From Shewanella jiangmenensis (GTDB lineage Bacteria; Pseudomonadota; Gammaproteobacteria; Enterobacterales; Shewanellaceae), in assembly GCF_018596335.1 (NCBI RefSeq), contig NZ_JAHEPS010000008.1:87984-151983 (forward strand): a stretch of 64,000 bases of DNA. Direction: 5' to 3'. Made by a program: the position numbers and the translations under genes. How positions within the stretch are numbered: the stretch's first letter is position 1; each line of letters begins with the position of its first letter. The notes under the pieces are model-generated. The model saw only the letters and a list, made by a program, of their open reading frames with translations. It had not been told where the DNA came from and did no database searches. Positions 35,878 through 45,007 of the stretch are shown here, piece by piece.

Positions 35878-36264
35878 TCAATCCTTGTCGCGCTCGCGGC
35901 CAAGCACCTTCACCCCGGCGGTGCCGTCTTTGGCCTCACCAAACACTTCGATGTGTTTCACGCAGCGACGGTAAGAAAACTTGCGCCAATCTGTGGTCTC
36001 GCCTTTTTTCAGTTTGCGCTGAAACTGAATGGTGCGGGTCTCGCCGTTACGGAAGGTAAATACCGCCTTACGCAGATGCAGGTCGCGCTCGGCGCGGATT
36101 TTTACCGCATCGGTTTTGCGGCAAATAATCAGTGGGATTTCGGCGCCGTGGTTGCTGTGTTCCAGCAAAATGGTGCGGCCGAGGGTGATATCGTCTGCCT
36201 GCGCTGCAACACTGCTGCACAGCAGGCCAAATGCGGCAAAGCCGCCTAGAAAGGTTCTGATCAT
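35878..36264 (-). CDS. DUF2541 family secreted protein (YaaI-like)
   Basis: 128 residues with a signal peptide (about 1-23, ending AQA). A conserved KKGETTDW segment and a following RRCVKHIEVFG strand resemble E. coli YaaI, a DUF2541 protein of unknown function. Two cysteines, in LIICRKTD and RRCVKH, could form a disulfide. It is expected in the periplasm. It shares a terminator with the convergent chemoreceptor gene. Confidence 0.7.
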   Translation of the reverse strand: MIRTFLGGFAAFGLLCSSVAAQADDITLGRTILLEHSNHGAEIPLIICRKTDAVKIRAERDLHLRKAVFTFRNGETRTIQFQRKLKKGETTDWRKFSYRRCVKHIEVFGEAKDGTAGVKVLGRERDKD

Positions 36265-36626
36265 TATGTCTTGTCTGGTTTGTTGCCGGTTTTGGATACC
36301 GCGCCGCTGCCACGGCCGGAAAAAAGGTCGCAGATACTAGCCCCGTCGCCCGGCACATAAAAGCGCCAATGGCCCAAAGTCCGATCTGGCTAACAGTTTA
36401 CTGCGCAGGGCTTTATCGCCCTGTTAGCCATAGTGGCATCAAGGTTACGCAGAGGTCGCCATTACCAATTCAATGCAACAAAGGTAACGAAAAGGCGCTC
36501 ATTCCCCCGCTTATCGGTAAATTCCCCCCGCTCAGGGTTTCTCACTGTAGCGGGGGTTTTTGTTTGCCTATTCTGGCTCCAACAACAGCGATGCAGTCGC
36601 AACCCCATAAATTCACGGAGCCAACA
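36265..36626. other. Intergenic and leader region of the LytS-type operon
   Basis: 362 bp. An intrinsic terminator on the plus strand lies at 36525-36561, about 65 bases before the first gene of the operon, and a second copy of its left arm (ATTCCCCCGCT) lies just upstream at 36501-36511. No small gene was found before it. Confidence 0.5.
36525..36561 (+). terminator. Terminator upstream of the three-gene sensor operon (possible attenuator)
   Basis: CCCCCGCT (36525-36532) pairs with AGCGGGGG (36549-36556) followed by five T. It precedes rather than follows a plus-strand gene, so it ends a leader or small RNA. Confidence 0.7.
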
Positions 36627-37367
36627 ATGGATAACGCACTCAATAAATTGGACAAACAGCTTTCAACGCAAAAACTCATCAATGGCGTGCTGCTTAGTGG
36701 CCTTGTCGCCCTCGGCGGATTGCAGCTGTATCAGGCGAGCGCCCCCAAGGTGTTTGATGAAATCTCGGTTGAGCGGATCAACATCATCGAAAAGAGCGGC
36801 TTTAACCGCATTGTGCTGGCCAACTCCGAGCGCTCTCCCGGGGTCGACAAATACGGCAAGGAAGTATGGCGCAGCGAAGAAGCCCGCCCGGGCATGATTT
36901 TCTATAACGACGAAGGCACTGAAAACGGCGGTTTTGTGTTCCGCGGCCACAAGAAAGACGGCCAGGTAGACCACGGCCTGCACATCAGCTTTGACCGCTA
37001 CAACCAGGACCAAACCCTGATGATGCAGCACATAGAACAGGGCGATTATCAGCTGAGCGGCCTGACGGTGATGGACCGCAGCGACCAGGAAATGGACTTC
37101 GCCAGGGTGCGCGAATATCTGGCAGCGAGCAAAGCAGGCGACACAGCCACGGCCGAAGCCATTTACGCCCAGCTTGAGAAAGACAAGCAGCTTGGCACCT
37201 ACCGCGCCTTTTACGGCACCCTCAATGGCGATGCCAAGTTGCAGCTGCACGACACCGATGGCAACAAACGCATCCAGATGGTCGTGACCGAAAGCGGCGA
37301 AGCCAAGCTGGAGTTCCTTGACGAAAAAGGTCAGGTTATACTCCGTCTTCCTGAAGGGACTAACTAA
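36627..37367 (+). CDS. Membrane-anchored protein of unknown function in a LytS/LytTR operon
   Basis: 246 residues from the ATG behind an ACGGAG ribosome binding site. One N-terminal transmembrane helix (about 18-35) follows a short basic tail. The rest is a soluble domain rich in beta strands with motifs FDEISVERINIIEKSGFNRIVLAN and GMIFYNDEGTENGGFVF. I recognise the latter as recurring in uncharacterised proteins but know no function. The stop overlaps the start of the sensor kinase (TAATG), so it is very likely a functional partner, perhaps a sensory or target protein of that system. Confidence 0.72.
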   Translation: MDNALNKLDKQLSTQKLINGVLLSGLVALGGLQLYQASAPKVFDEISVERINIIEKSGFNRIVLANSERSPGVDKYGKEVWRSEEARPGMIFYNDEGTENGGFVFRGHKKDGQVDHGLHISFDRYNQDQTLMMQHIEQGDYQLSGLTVMDRSDQEMDFARVREYLAASKAGDTATAEAIYAQLEKDKQLGTYRAFYGTLNGDAKLQLHDTDGNKRIQMVVTESGEAKLEFLDEKGQVILRLPEGTN

Positions 37368-38449
37368 TGGCAATGGCTAAGCTACTCAACATTCTGGCAA
37401 TTTTTGCATTCTCACTGGCGGTGGCCTTTTACGCCGCCCTGCTGAGAACCGGCCCCGATGAGCCTTTGGTGGTGCATTTTGATGCCCCCATCTGGATTGC
37501 GCTGCAATCCTTTGTGGCCCAGTGGCTCACCCTCAAATGCTATCAGTTGCTGAGCAAAGGTCGGGGGCTCAGCCCGCGCCCGAGCCACTACATCAAGGTG
37601 TATCTGGTTTCTGCCATCGCCTTTGCCCTGCTGATGAGCATGGCCACCCTGCCCATCGAAATCGCCGCCGGTTTGCAGCATATCGATGGCTACCACCTGC
37701 TGCTGTCCATCGCCACCAATCTGGCGCTGCACCTGATGGTGGGCGGCGTTACTTTGGTGCTCAAGGTGCTGGACAACCACCAGCAGCAAGCCGTGGCGCT
37801 GGAGCGGGAGAAAAAGCTCGCCCTCGAACGTCAGGTTGCCCTGTTGCAGGCTCAGCTGGACCCGCACTTTTTATTCAATAATCTCAATGTATTGTCGGCG
37901 CTTATCAGTAAAGATCCGGACGAGGCCGAGGAGTTTCTGCACACCTTTTGCGATATCTACCGCTATGTGCTGGAAAACCGTGAACGGCCTTTGGTGCCGC
38001 TGCATCAGGAGCTCGATTTTGCCCGGGACTATATGGCGCTTTTGGATATTCGCTTCAATGGCGCCTATCGGCTTGAGCTGCCGGATTTCACCGAGGATGC
38101 CGCAGCGCTCAGTCAACTGCTGCCGCCCTGCACCTTGCAGTTAACCCTCGAAAATGCCGTGAAGCACAATCAGGGTGACAGCGCCGCGCCGCTGCCCATC
38201 AGGGTGCTGGTCTTCGAAGGCGAAATCCAAATCCGCAACCCGATGCGTGAAAAGGCCTTTAAACCGGCTTCCAGCGGCCTTGGGCTTGCCAATCTTTCCG
38301 CCCGCAGCCTGAGCCTGTGCGGCCGGGATATTCGGGTAACCAAAGACGATGGCGAGTTCTGTATTGCCATTCCATTGCAAAGCGCGGCGGCAGCAAAGGC
38401 ACAAACCGCCACCACAACTCATACAACCACAACGCACACCGCCGCCTGA
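37367..38449 (+). CDS. LytS/YehU-type sensor histidine kinase
   Basis: 360 residues. Four hydrophobic segments form the membrane part (about residues 5-140), followed by the His_kinase domain with phosphoacceptor His167 in LDPHFLFNNLNVLSALI. An ATPase part (TLENAVKHNQGD) follows. The G boxes are short, as usual in this family. It starts at the TAATG overlap with the preceding gene and is followed by a LytTR regulator gene, its likely partner. The stimulus is unknown. Confidence 0.9.
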   Translation: MAMAKLLNILAIFAFSLAVAFYAALLRTGPDEPLVVHFDAPIWIALQSFVAQWLTLKCYQLLSKGRGLSPRPSHYIKVYLVSAIAFALLMSMATLPIEIAAGLQHIDGYHLLLSIATNLALHLMVGGVTLVLKVLDNHQQQAVALEREKKLALERQVALLQAQLDPHFLFNNLNVLSALISKDPDEAEEFLHTFCDIYRYVLENRERPLVPLHQELDFARDYMALLDIRFNGAYRLELPDFTEDAAALSQLLPPCTLQLTLENAVKHNQGDSAAPLPIRVLVFEGEIQIRNPMREKAFKPASSGLGLANLSARSLSLCGRDIRVTKDDGEFCIAIPLQSAAAAKAQTATTTHTTTTHTAA

Positions 38450-38476
38450 CAGGCGGCCATCACACAGGGAGAAGGC

Positions 38477-39217
38477 GTGAAAATCCTGGTCATTGAAGAC
38501 GAGCCGCTGGCAGCAGAGAAACTGATAGGCTACATCGAGCGCTATTTCGACGACGCCGAAGTGCTGGCAGTGCTGTCACGGGTGGATGAGGTGATTGGCT
38601 TCTTTGAGCAGCCACAGGGGATAGCGGCGCCTGAGCTGATATTTTCCGATGTGGAATTGCTGGATGGTCAGGTATTTACTGCCATGCAGGCGCTGGATTT
38701 GCCCTGCCCGGTGATATTTACCACCTCCTACGAGCAATACTGGATGCAGGCCTTTGCCAATCAGGGCATCGAATATCTGCTAAAGCCCTTTTCCTTTAAG
38801 CGTTTCAGCGAGGCCATGGCCAACTTCGAGCAGCTCAAACTGAGTCTCGCCGCCAGGACCGCTGTCAAAACCGGTAATTACAAGAGTCGGCTGCTGCTTA
38901 AAAAGGCCCAGGGGATGCACGTATTGCCGCTTACCGACGTGGCCTGTTTTCGCACCTCCGGCGGGGTGGTAATGGCCTGCGACACAAGCGGCGAGCACCA
39001 TATGCTCACCTCAGGCTCCATCAACGAGCTGCAAACCCAGCTCGACCCTGAGGTGTTCTTTCGCATCAGCCGCAGCGACATGGTCAATATCAATTTTATC
39101 GAACGCTTTGAAAATTATGGCAAAGACACCCTGGCCGTGTATCTTTCCTGCCTCGATGAGCCGCTTATCACCAGCAAGACCCGCAGCGCCGAGTTCCGCC
39201 GCTGGCTGGATACCTGA
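38477..39217 (+). CDS. LytTR-family response regulator
   Basis: 246 residues, GTG start behind GGGAGAAGG. The receiver domain (1-120) has the phosphorylation site Asp58 in FSDVELLDG and the lysine in YLLKPF. The LytTR DNA-binding domain (about 140-245) follows, with RISRSDMVNINFIE. It is the output of the adjacent LytS-type kinase. LytTR regulators bind direct repeats upstream of promoters; none was clearly identified here. Confidence 0.92.
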   Translation: MKILVIEDEPLAAEKLIGYIERYFDDAEVLAVLSRVDEVIGFFEQPQGIAAPELIFSDVELLDGQVFTAMQALDLPCPVIFTTSYEQYWMQAFANQGIEYLLKPFSFKRFSEAMANFEQLKLSLAARTAVKTGNYKSRLLLKKAQGMHVLPLTDVACFRTSGGVVMACDTSGEHHMLTSGSINELQTQLDPEVFFRISRSDMVNINFIERFENYGKDTLAVYLSCLDEPLITSKTRSAEFRRWLDT

Positions 39218-39278
39218 GTGAACACCAGAGTGGATAGCTGAGTGGACAGCTGAGGCACGCACCCGCTAAAAAGCACAG

Positions 39279-39938
39279 TTACAGCAGCTTGAGTTCGATG
39301 CCGCGCAGCACGGCGCGGGTGCGGTCACGGGCCACCAGCTTGGTGAGAATGGACGACACCTGATTACGTATGGTGCCGCGGGACTTAAACAGCGCCGAGG
39401 CGATTTCCACATTGGAATATCCCGCCGCCATCAGTCGCAGTACGTCCAGCTCGCAGTCCGACAGCGGCGTAAAAGGCAGGTCACGATTGAGGGATTCAAG
39501 CTCGGCGCGGCTCACCACCCCAGCGGTGACTGCGGGTTGAATATGGCGCTTGCCTGCGGCGAGCTCAAGCACCGCGTCGGTGAGGCTCTGAAAGCTGATG
39601 TCTTTTCGCAAATATCCCTGCGCCCCCAGCCGCAAACTCTCCAGCACCAGCTCGTGCTCATCGAAGGTCGACAACATCAGCACCGGGATTGGCGCGCGGC
39701 CCGCCAGCCGCTCCTGCTCCCGCAGCAGCCTCAGCGCTTCAATGCCGGAAAGCCCCGGCATCCGCACATCCATGATCAGCACCTCGGCACGGCTGGCAGC
39801 AAGTAATTCGGCCAGCTGCAGCGCCGAGGTGGCGCGAGCGACCACCTCGATTTGCGGGTGAATGGCCAGCAGGCTGCACAGCCCTTCGAGCACCAACAGC
39901 TGGTCATCCACCACCATCACCCTCACCCCGGGCATCAT
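39279..39938 (-). CDS. NarL/FixJ-type response regulator
   Basis: 219 residues from the ATG at 39938, which has a GGGGGAG site six bases before it; ATG at 39968 and an upstream TTG are weaker alternatives. The receiver has Asp57 in LIMDVRMPG and YLRKD. The LuxR-type helix-turn-helix at the C-terminus (SDCELDVLRLMAAGYSNVEIA) binds DNA. It follows the DesK-type kinase gene, its cognate sensor, and is convergent with the LytTR regulator. Confidence 0.93.
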   Translation of the reverse strand: MMPGVRVMVVDDQLLVLEGLCSLLAIHPQIEVVARATSALQLAELLAASRAEVLIMDVRMPGLSGIEALRLLREQERLAGRAPIPVLMLSTFDEHELVLESLRLGAQGYLRKDISFQSLTDAVLELAAGKRHIQPAVTAGVVSRAELESLNRDLPFTPLSDCELDVLRLMAAGYSNVEIASALFKSRGTIRNQVSSILTKLVARDRTRAVLRGIELKLL

Positions 39939-40006
39939 GGGCTGCTCCCCCTGTACATTTACCATCATCACGCCTCCATCAGCATTAACCAATCAGCCTT
40001 GCTCAA

Positions 40007-41188
40007 TCAGGCTTGCTCAATCAAGGGCAGCGGCAGACTGATGGTGAGGGTGAGCCCAAGGCCACAGGCGATATCGAGCGTGCCATCGAGCGCCTGGGCA
40101 CGCTCGCGCATGCCTTTAAGACCATTGCCCGGCGTGATAGCCCTCAGCATGCTGCCGTTGTCGGCGGCCTGCCAATAGAGGCTGGTGTCATCGCGCCAGA
40201 TTTCTATCCGGCACTCGCTGGCATCGCTGTGGCGGCGGATATTGGTCATGGCCTCCTGAGTGGCGCGCAGCAGCAGCTCGGCCACCGCCGTGTTGTCGCA
40301 GTGCACCCGCTCATCGATGGCCAGCACCACTCTGGGCTTGTCGATATCGTCGATAAGCGCCCGCAGGCTTTGACTTAAGTTAATGCCTGACAGACTGCGA
40401 ATATCCGACACCGCCCGGCGCACATCGGCCATCAGATCTTCCGCGAGCCCCTTTGCCTTTTCGAGCTGGGCAGGCTGCGGCTGACCGCCGAGCTGACGCA
40501 TCAGTTCGAGCTGTAAATTCAGCGCCGTGAGCCGATGGCCCATCATGTCGTGTAAATCGCGGGCAATGCGCAGCCGCTCGTCCCGCTTGGCGGTCTCGGC
40601 GAGCAGGGTCTGGGTGGCCTGCAGCTCCCGCAGCAGGCGTCGATTGGTCGCACTCGCCTCCTGCTCCTTGAGATTGGCCCAGGACAGGCGTAGCGAAAAC
40701 AGGTTGTAGGCGCTGTAGAGCACGGCATTGATCCAGCCGTACTCAATCTCGGTAACCGCCACATAGGCAAGCGGCAGCGCAATCGCCACCGCGATACAGC
40801 GCCTGACCGACAGCACCTTCGGCAGATTGGTCATCAGAATTATGGTCAGAATCAGGATGATGCTGTTGGAGACTATCAGCAGCAACCCGAGCAGCGCCGG
40901 CACCTGCAAACGAAGCCGCGCCATGGCAGGCATGTCGATGGCATTCACATAGGCAAACGCCAGAATCAATACCGTCACCAGCAACATGGCAAGCCCGGGT
41001 GGCATGGCAAAGCGTAAGTCATTGCCCGCGGCGATATTGCTGAGGGTGTACCAGAGCACAGGCACGCACACCAAGAGCAGCAAAAAGGCGTGCGCCGGAC
41101 TCTCGGCCGAGCCGCTCTTGTCGAGCGCGCGGCTAAACCAGGTTCTTGTTGCTGCATCCATGCCAGAATCCATCCCAAATCCCATCAT
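40007..41188 (-). CDS. DesK-type sensor histidine kinase
   Basis: 393 residues with about five or six membrane helices in the first 160. HisKA_3 dimerisation has the phosphoacceptor His213 in IARDLHDMMGHRLTAL. HATPase motifs are ATQEAMTNIRRHSDA and GNGLKGMRERAQ. The ATG overlaps the stop of the upstream lipoprotein gene (TGATG) and has TGGAG five bases before. Family members sense membrane state or small molecules; DesK itself senses fluidity. It phosphorylates the NarL-type regulator downstream by inference. Confidence 0.92.
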   Translation of the reverse strand: MMGFGMDSGMDAATRTWFSRALDKSGSAESPAHAFLLLLVCVPVLWYTLSNIAAGNDLRFAMPPGLAMLLVTVLILAFAYVNAIDMPAMARLRLQVPALLGLLLIVSNSIILILTIILMTNLPKVLSVRRCIAVAIALPLAYVAVTEIEYGWINAVLYSAYNLFSLRLSWANLKEQEASATNRRLLRELQATQTLLAETAKRDERLRIARDLHDMMGHRLTALNLQLELMRQLGGQPQPAQLEKAKGLAEDLMADVRRAVSDIRSLSGINLSQSLRALIDDIDKPRVVLAIDERVHCDNTAVAELLLRATQEAMTNIRRHSDASECRIEIWRDDTSLYWQAADNGSMLRAITPGNGLKGMRERAQALDGTLDIACGLGLTLTISLPLPLIEQA

Positions 41189-41832
41189 CACTGCTCCAGA
41201 TAAAGCCCCTTGCGCCCTTGCTTGTCAATGACCAACAAGTAGGAACGTCCGAGCGACCCATCGCAGACATCCACCGGAATATCATTGACTTCGATGGTGC
41301 CTGCGCAGTTTTGCAACTGATAGCGGCCCTTGAGTTCGCCCCGCGCCAGAGCGAATCTTTGCTCGCCCACCCTGACATTCACCCCATCGGCGGCAAACAG
41401 CCGCAGCGAAAACTCGCTGTTCACGTCGCGCCGCTCCTGAGCAAACACCGACACATTGAAAGGCCCATCTCCCTGCCAGGCGAGAAAGTGATAACGCACG
41501 TCCCGCTTCACCTTGAGCGCCGCCTTGGCACTCAGCGTCTGATTGGGCACGGCGCCATAGACACTGATGCGCTCTTCGGCATTCACCTCGTGGCGAATGG
41601 TTTCGGCCGGATGGCCGGGCAGCAGGGTCTTGTAGTGGTACTTGGGGTTGGACGGGTCGCGCTCCTTGCCGTCCCAATCGGCGTTGGAGATATGAAACGC
41701 CACCTCATGATTGGTGGCATTGATAAGCTGATAATCATTTTTGAAGTAACTGCTGCCAAAGTTGCTGGTTTCCAGCGATTCGCTGTTACAACCACACAGG
41801 GGCAAGAGCAGTAGCAGATAAGCGGCTTTCAT
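41188..41832 (-). CDS. Lipoprotein of unknown function, first gene of a two-component operon
   Basis: 214 residues. The signal peptide ends in lipobox PLCGC, so the mature protein is lipid-anchored. The rest looks like beta-rich domains with two cysteines (QNCAGT and VDVCDGS) likely disulfide bonded. I do not recognise a named family. It overlaps the kinase gene by one base and likely works with it, perhaps as an extracytoplasmic sensor or accessory protein; that is inference from position. Confidence 0.72.
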   Translation of the reverse strand: MKAAYLLLLLPLCGCNSESLETSNFGSSYFKNDYQLINATNHEVAFHISNADWDGKERDPSNPKYHYKTLLPGHPAETIRHEVNAEERISVYGAVPNQTLSAKAALKVKRDVRYHFLAWQGDGPFNVSVFAQERRDVNSEFSLRLFAADGVNVRVGEQRFALARGELKGRYQLQNCAGTIEVNDIPVDVCDGSLGRSYLLVIDKQGRKGLYLEQ

Positions 41833-41997
41833 GGTTCCCTCCGGATTTGCCGATAAGCTTGGGCCAGCTTAGGCGGTATCCCGCCCCGAAACATGTGTCA
41901 GTTGTCACTATCGACCGCAAACTTGGCAAATATCCGTGGGCGGGTTAGATTACAAAGCCTTTTGGATAACATACTGAAAAATAAGCCAGGAAGGCCC

Positions 41998-43494
41998 ATG
42001 AAAACGAAGCTGTCTAAACTGAAAATAGCTGCCGCTACCTCTGCCCTGTTCCCCTTGTTTGTGGCCGCCGCCGAGCCAGCGCTGCCGCAAACCGCTGAAG
42101 CCTGGGCCACTACCGCCAGAGCCGACATCGAAGCCGCGTATCAAATCACCCGCGACAACCACCCCGGTATGTTCGACCCGCTCAATCCCGGCTTCGGCGC
42201 CCAGCTCGACAAGGCACGCAACGATGCACTGGCATTAACTCCCAAAGTGACCGATGCCAGCAGCTATGTCGCCGCCATCGGCCGTTTCAGCACTGGCCTT
42301 CAGGATGGCCACGCCGGTGCCTACGCCAACATTGAAGATGCGGACGTCCCGCAAACCCGCTGGCCCGGTTTCAATACCGTCTGGCGCGGCGATGCCCTGT
42401 GGGTGTCGTACAGTACCCTGCCTGAGCTTAAGCGCGGCGATAAGGTGCTGGGCTGTGATGGCAAATCCATCGATACACTGTTTGATGAGCGGGTATTTCA
42501 ATTTCAGGGGCAAAAAAACCAGCCGGGCCATAAGTGGAGCTTTGGCCACCGGGTGCTCGCGGACTATAGCAATCCTTTTATTGCCCCTTTGGAGCGCTGC
42601 GAGTTTGATACCGCCAGGGGTAAGTTAAGCCTCAAACTTAACTGGTCAGTGCGGCCGGAAGCGGCACTCGAGGCACTGCAGGCCGATTACAACGGCGATC
42701 GTCTGCCGGTGGGGCTGAGTTGGCATAAGGATATTGCCTGGGTAGCCCTGCCCACCTTTATGCCGGATGAAAATGATACTGCCGCCTATGACAAGCTGGT
42801 GAGTGAACTCACGGCGCAGCGCGGCAAACTCCAACAGGCAAAAGCCATAGTGCTCGACCTGCGCCACAATCAGGGCGGCTCCTCTTTATGGAGTGAGCGT
42901 GTCGCCAAGGCATTGTGGGGCGAAGGCCGGGTGTTACGCCGGCTTGAGGCAAAGGGTGCCGCCACCGTAGTCTGGTGGCGGGCATCAGCCGGTAATACCG
43001 AATATGTGAAAGGTATCGTTAAAGAGCTCCAGAGCAAGGGCCAGACAGAGTACCTGCCGTATTTCACCGAGGCCGCCAACGGCATGGCGGCTTCACTCAA
43101 GCAAAACGAGCCCTTTTTCAAACAAAAAGATGAAGTTGCGGCAATGAGCATTGCCGATGCCATGAAGGAGCTGCCCGGGGATATCTCACCGCTGACAACC
43201 GCAGTGATTGCGCTGGTGCCGGGCCAATGCGCCAGCGCCTGTCTGGATGCACTGGATACCTTCAAGCTGTTTGACAATACAAGGCTATTTGGCGCGCCAA
43301 GCAGCGCCGACTCCAGCTACATGGATATCCGCACCGAGGCGTTTCCATCTGGCCTTGGGGCGGTGATCATTCCCAACAAGATGTATGTCAACCGCAGCCG
43401 CGGCAACGGCGAATACTACGCCCCCGACCTGCCTTACAACGGCCTGGATTGGTCAACCGAGGCGCTACTGCAGGCTATTCGCCACAAGCTTTAA
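41998..43494 (+). CDS. Exported S41-like peptidase-fold protein
   Basis: 498 residues from ATG with an AGGAAGG site; the frame is open further up without support. A signal peptide ends near VAAAEP (residue 22). The C-terminal half carries the S41 core AIVLDLRHNQGGSSLW and then GQCASACLDALDTF with a likely nucleophile Ser413. A PDZ domain is not evident. S41 relatives of this secreted type are poorly studied, and substrate and exact mechanism are unknown. It is convergent with the AraC-GyrI regulator. Confidence 0.8.
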   Translation: MKTKLSKLKIAAATSALFPLFVAAAEPALPQTAEAWATTARADIEAAYQITRDNHPGMFDPLNPGFGAQLDKARNDALALTPKVTDASSYVAAIGRFSTGLQDGHAGAYANIEDADVPQTRWPGFNTVWRGDALWVSYSTLPELKRGDKVLGCDGKSIDTLFDERVFQFQGQKNQPGHKWSFGHRVLADYSNPFIAPLERCEFDTARGKLSLKLNWSVRPEAALEALQADYNGDRLPVGLSWHKDIAWVALPTFMPDENDTAAYDKLVSELTAQRGKLQQAKAIVLDLRHNQGGSSLWSERVAKALWGEGRVLRRLEAKGAATVVWWRASAGNTEYVKGIVKELQSKGQTEYLPYFTEAANGMAASLKQNEPFFKQKDEVAAMSIADAMKELPGDISPLTTAVIALVPGQCASACLDALDTFKLFDNTRLFGAPSSADSSYMDIRTEAFPSGLGAVIIPNKMYVNRSRGNGEYYAPDLPYNGLDWSTEALLQAIRHKL

Positions 43495-43536
43495 CGCAAA
43501 CAACGTTCATCTTAGAAGCATTCACTGACAAGCAGA

Positions 43537-43615
43537 ATACTCCCCGGCGACAGCATCAATGCCAGCGCCAGAGGCGCTGAAGCCGAGCCAGATCCAGGCC
43601 CGAGCCGGGGAGTAT
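43537..43615. repeat. 12-bp perfect inverted repeat with internal hairpin
   Basis: ATACTCCCCGGC (43537-43548) and GCCGGGGAGTAT (43604-43615) are perfect complements 55 bases apart. Inside, AGCGCC-AGA-GGCGCT adds a smaller hairpin. It lies between two convergent genes and lacks a solid T tract on either side. Confidence 0.75.
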
Positions 43616-43642
43616 CTTTATCCGCTGAGTTAAGCCTCACCG

Positions 43643-44557
43643 TCAGTTCAGTGGCACAAAAATGTCGGTGATAAGGTCACATTCATCCACCTGATGCACA
43701 AAATTCAGGTACTCGAAAAACAGCGGCGCTTCGCGCACAGTCTCACCGCTTTGGGGCAGCCAGTCGCGGAAAAGGCCGTAAATGCTGGCATCCATGGTGG
43801 CGTGGCTGCCGAGGTGGCGGATAACGGCGTAGCGACCACCAGCGATTTCACCATTCTCCACGCCCTGGGGATTGGCCGGCACGGGCGCTTTAACACTGCC
43901 CGCCACTTTAAAGCGAAAGTCCTGGGCTGGCATGGTGGCCGGATCGCCATTGGGAATACCAAAGGTGCGCGAGCTGGCAATGGGCGACAGCCCGGTTTGC
44001 TTACGCCATTCGATAAAGCGCGCACTGGTGTCCAGCACCCGCGCCGGATTGCCCTTGTGTTCCAGCCAGGCCACGGCCAGGCTTGCCATCTCAATCAGTT
44101 TTATGTCCATATTGGTTCCTGTTAACCCTTGCCGGGGCACTTTGATACTGTCCATAACCGAGTGCAACTGCGCCCAGTCAGGTGTCTGTCGAAATGCCGA
44201 AGGGCTCAGGCCAAGCTCGCGCTTAAAGGCACGACTGAAAGCCTCGGCGCTATCGAACCCAGCCTCCAGCGCAATATCGAGCACCCGCATGGAATGCTCG
44301 AATCCGAGCCGAAACGACGCCCGCTTGAGCCGCTGCAGCTGCACAAAACGCCCCAGCGGAATGCCAAGCCCGGCCGCAAACAGTCGATGAAAGTGAAACC
44401 GCGACAAGTGCCCCACCCGACTTAAGCTGTCGAGGCTCAAATCCTCATCCAGATGACGACCTATGTAGTCGCACACCCGCGCAAGCCTGGGGTCGAGCCC
44501 TGTGGGTAAGGTCGCCGCCAGGGCTCGTTCAAGCTCTGAGCTTATCTCTGATGACAT
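43643..44557 (-). CDS. AraC-family regulator with GyrI-like effector domain
   Basis: 304 residues from the ATG at 44557; the frame extends 33 codons upstream without a site. Two AraC helix-turn-helix motifs occupy about residues 20-115 (DLSLDSLSRVGHLSRFHFHRLF and VLDIALEAGFDSAEAFSRAF). A GyrI-like (SOUL/Rob C-terminal) ligand-binding domain follows at about 150-300. Such proteins respond to small or cationic compounds. No obvious target gene is adjacent. Confidence 0.9.
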   Translation of the reverse strand: MSSEISSELERALAATLPTGLDPRLARVCDYIGRHLDEDLSLDSLSRVGHLSRFHFHRLFAAGLGIPLGRFVQLQRLKRASFRLGFEHSMRVLDIALEAGFDSAEAFSRAFKRELGLSPSAFRQTPDWAQLHSVMDSIKVPRQGLTGTNMDIKLIEMASLAVAWLEHKGNPARVLDTSARFIEWRKQTGLSPIASSRTFGIPNGDPATMPAQDFRFKVAGSVKAPVPANPQGVENGEIAGGRYAVIRHLGSHATMDASIYGLFRDWLPQSGETVREAPLFFEYLNFVHQVDECDLITDIFVPLN

Positions 44558-45007
44558 CTCTTTTTGCTTCACTCTCTTGGTTTCGCTTTCTTCTTTCAGC
44601 CCATCCCTTTCATTCAGGGAGTCACATTTCAACGGCCCTAGTGTGCCAAACCCCAATCACAGCTGCCTGACCGATATTGCTGAATTTAACAGTTGAGTTG
44701 AGAGACTGAATTCGATGCCTGAATTAACTGGCTGAGTTAACCCACTAAGTATCACGAAAGGGGCTTTTGCTCGCCAAAATCACATCAAGGCAGCAGTCAG
44801 GCTGGGCAATTGCAGCTGGGCGACCAGCCTTCCCACCAAGTCACAGCCAAATTCAAGCCGGAACCTGCTTACTTATGTGGATTTTGTGTGGATTTTGCTG
44901 CATATCAGCCCCGAATTCACTGGCAAACAACAAGGATTCACTTTAGGATCAAGCGGCACACCTGAGCGCTGCATTTGTGGTCATTATTCAACGGAGTATA
45001 CAAACCC
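44558..45007. other. Intergenic region between AraC gene and mtnC
   Basis: 450 bp, divergent promoter region. A stretch near 44680-44755 repeats short TGAATT/TGAGTT elements. Frames here (such as 44877-45101) have no site and overlap mtnC out of frame. No SAM riboswitch or terminator is evident before mtnC. Confidence 0.45.
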
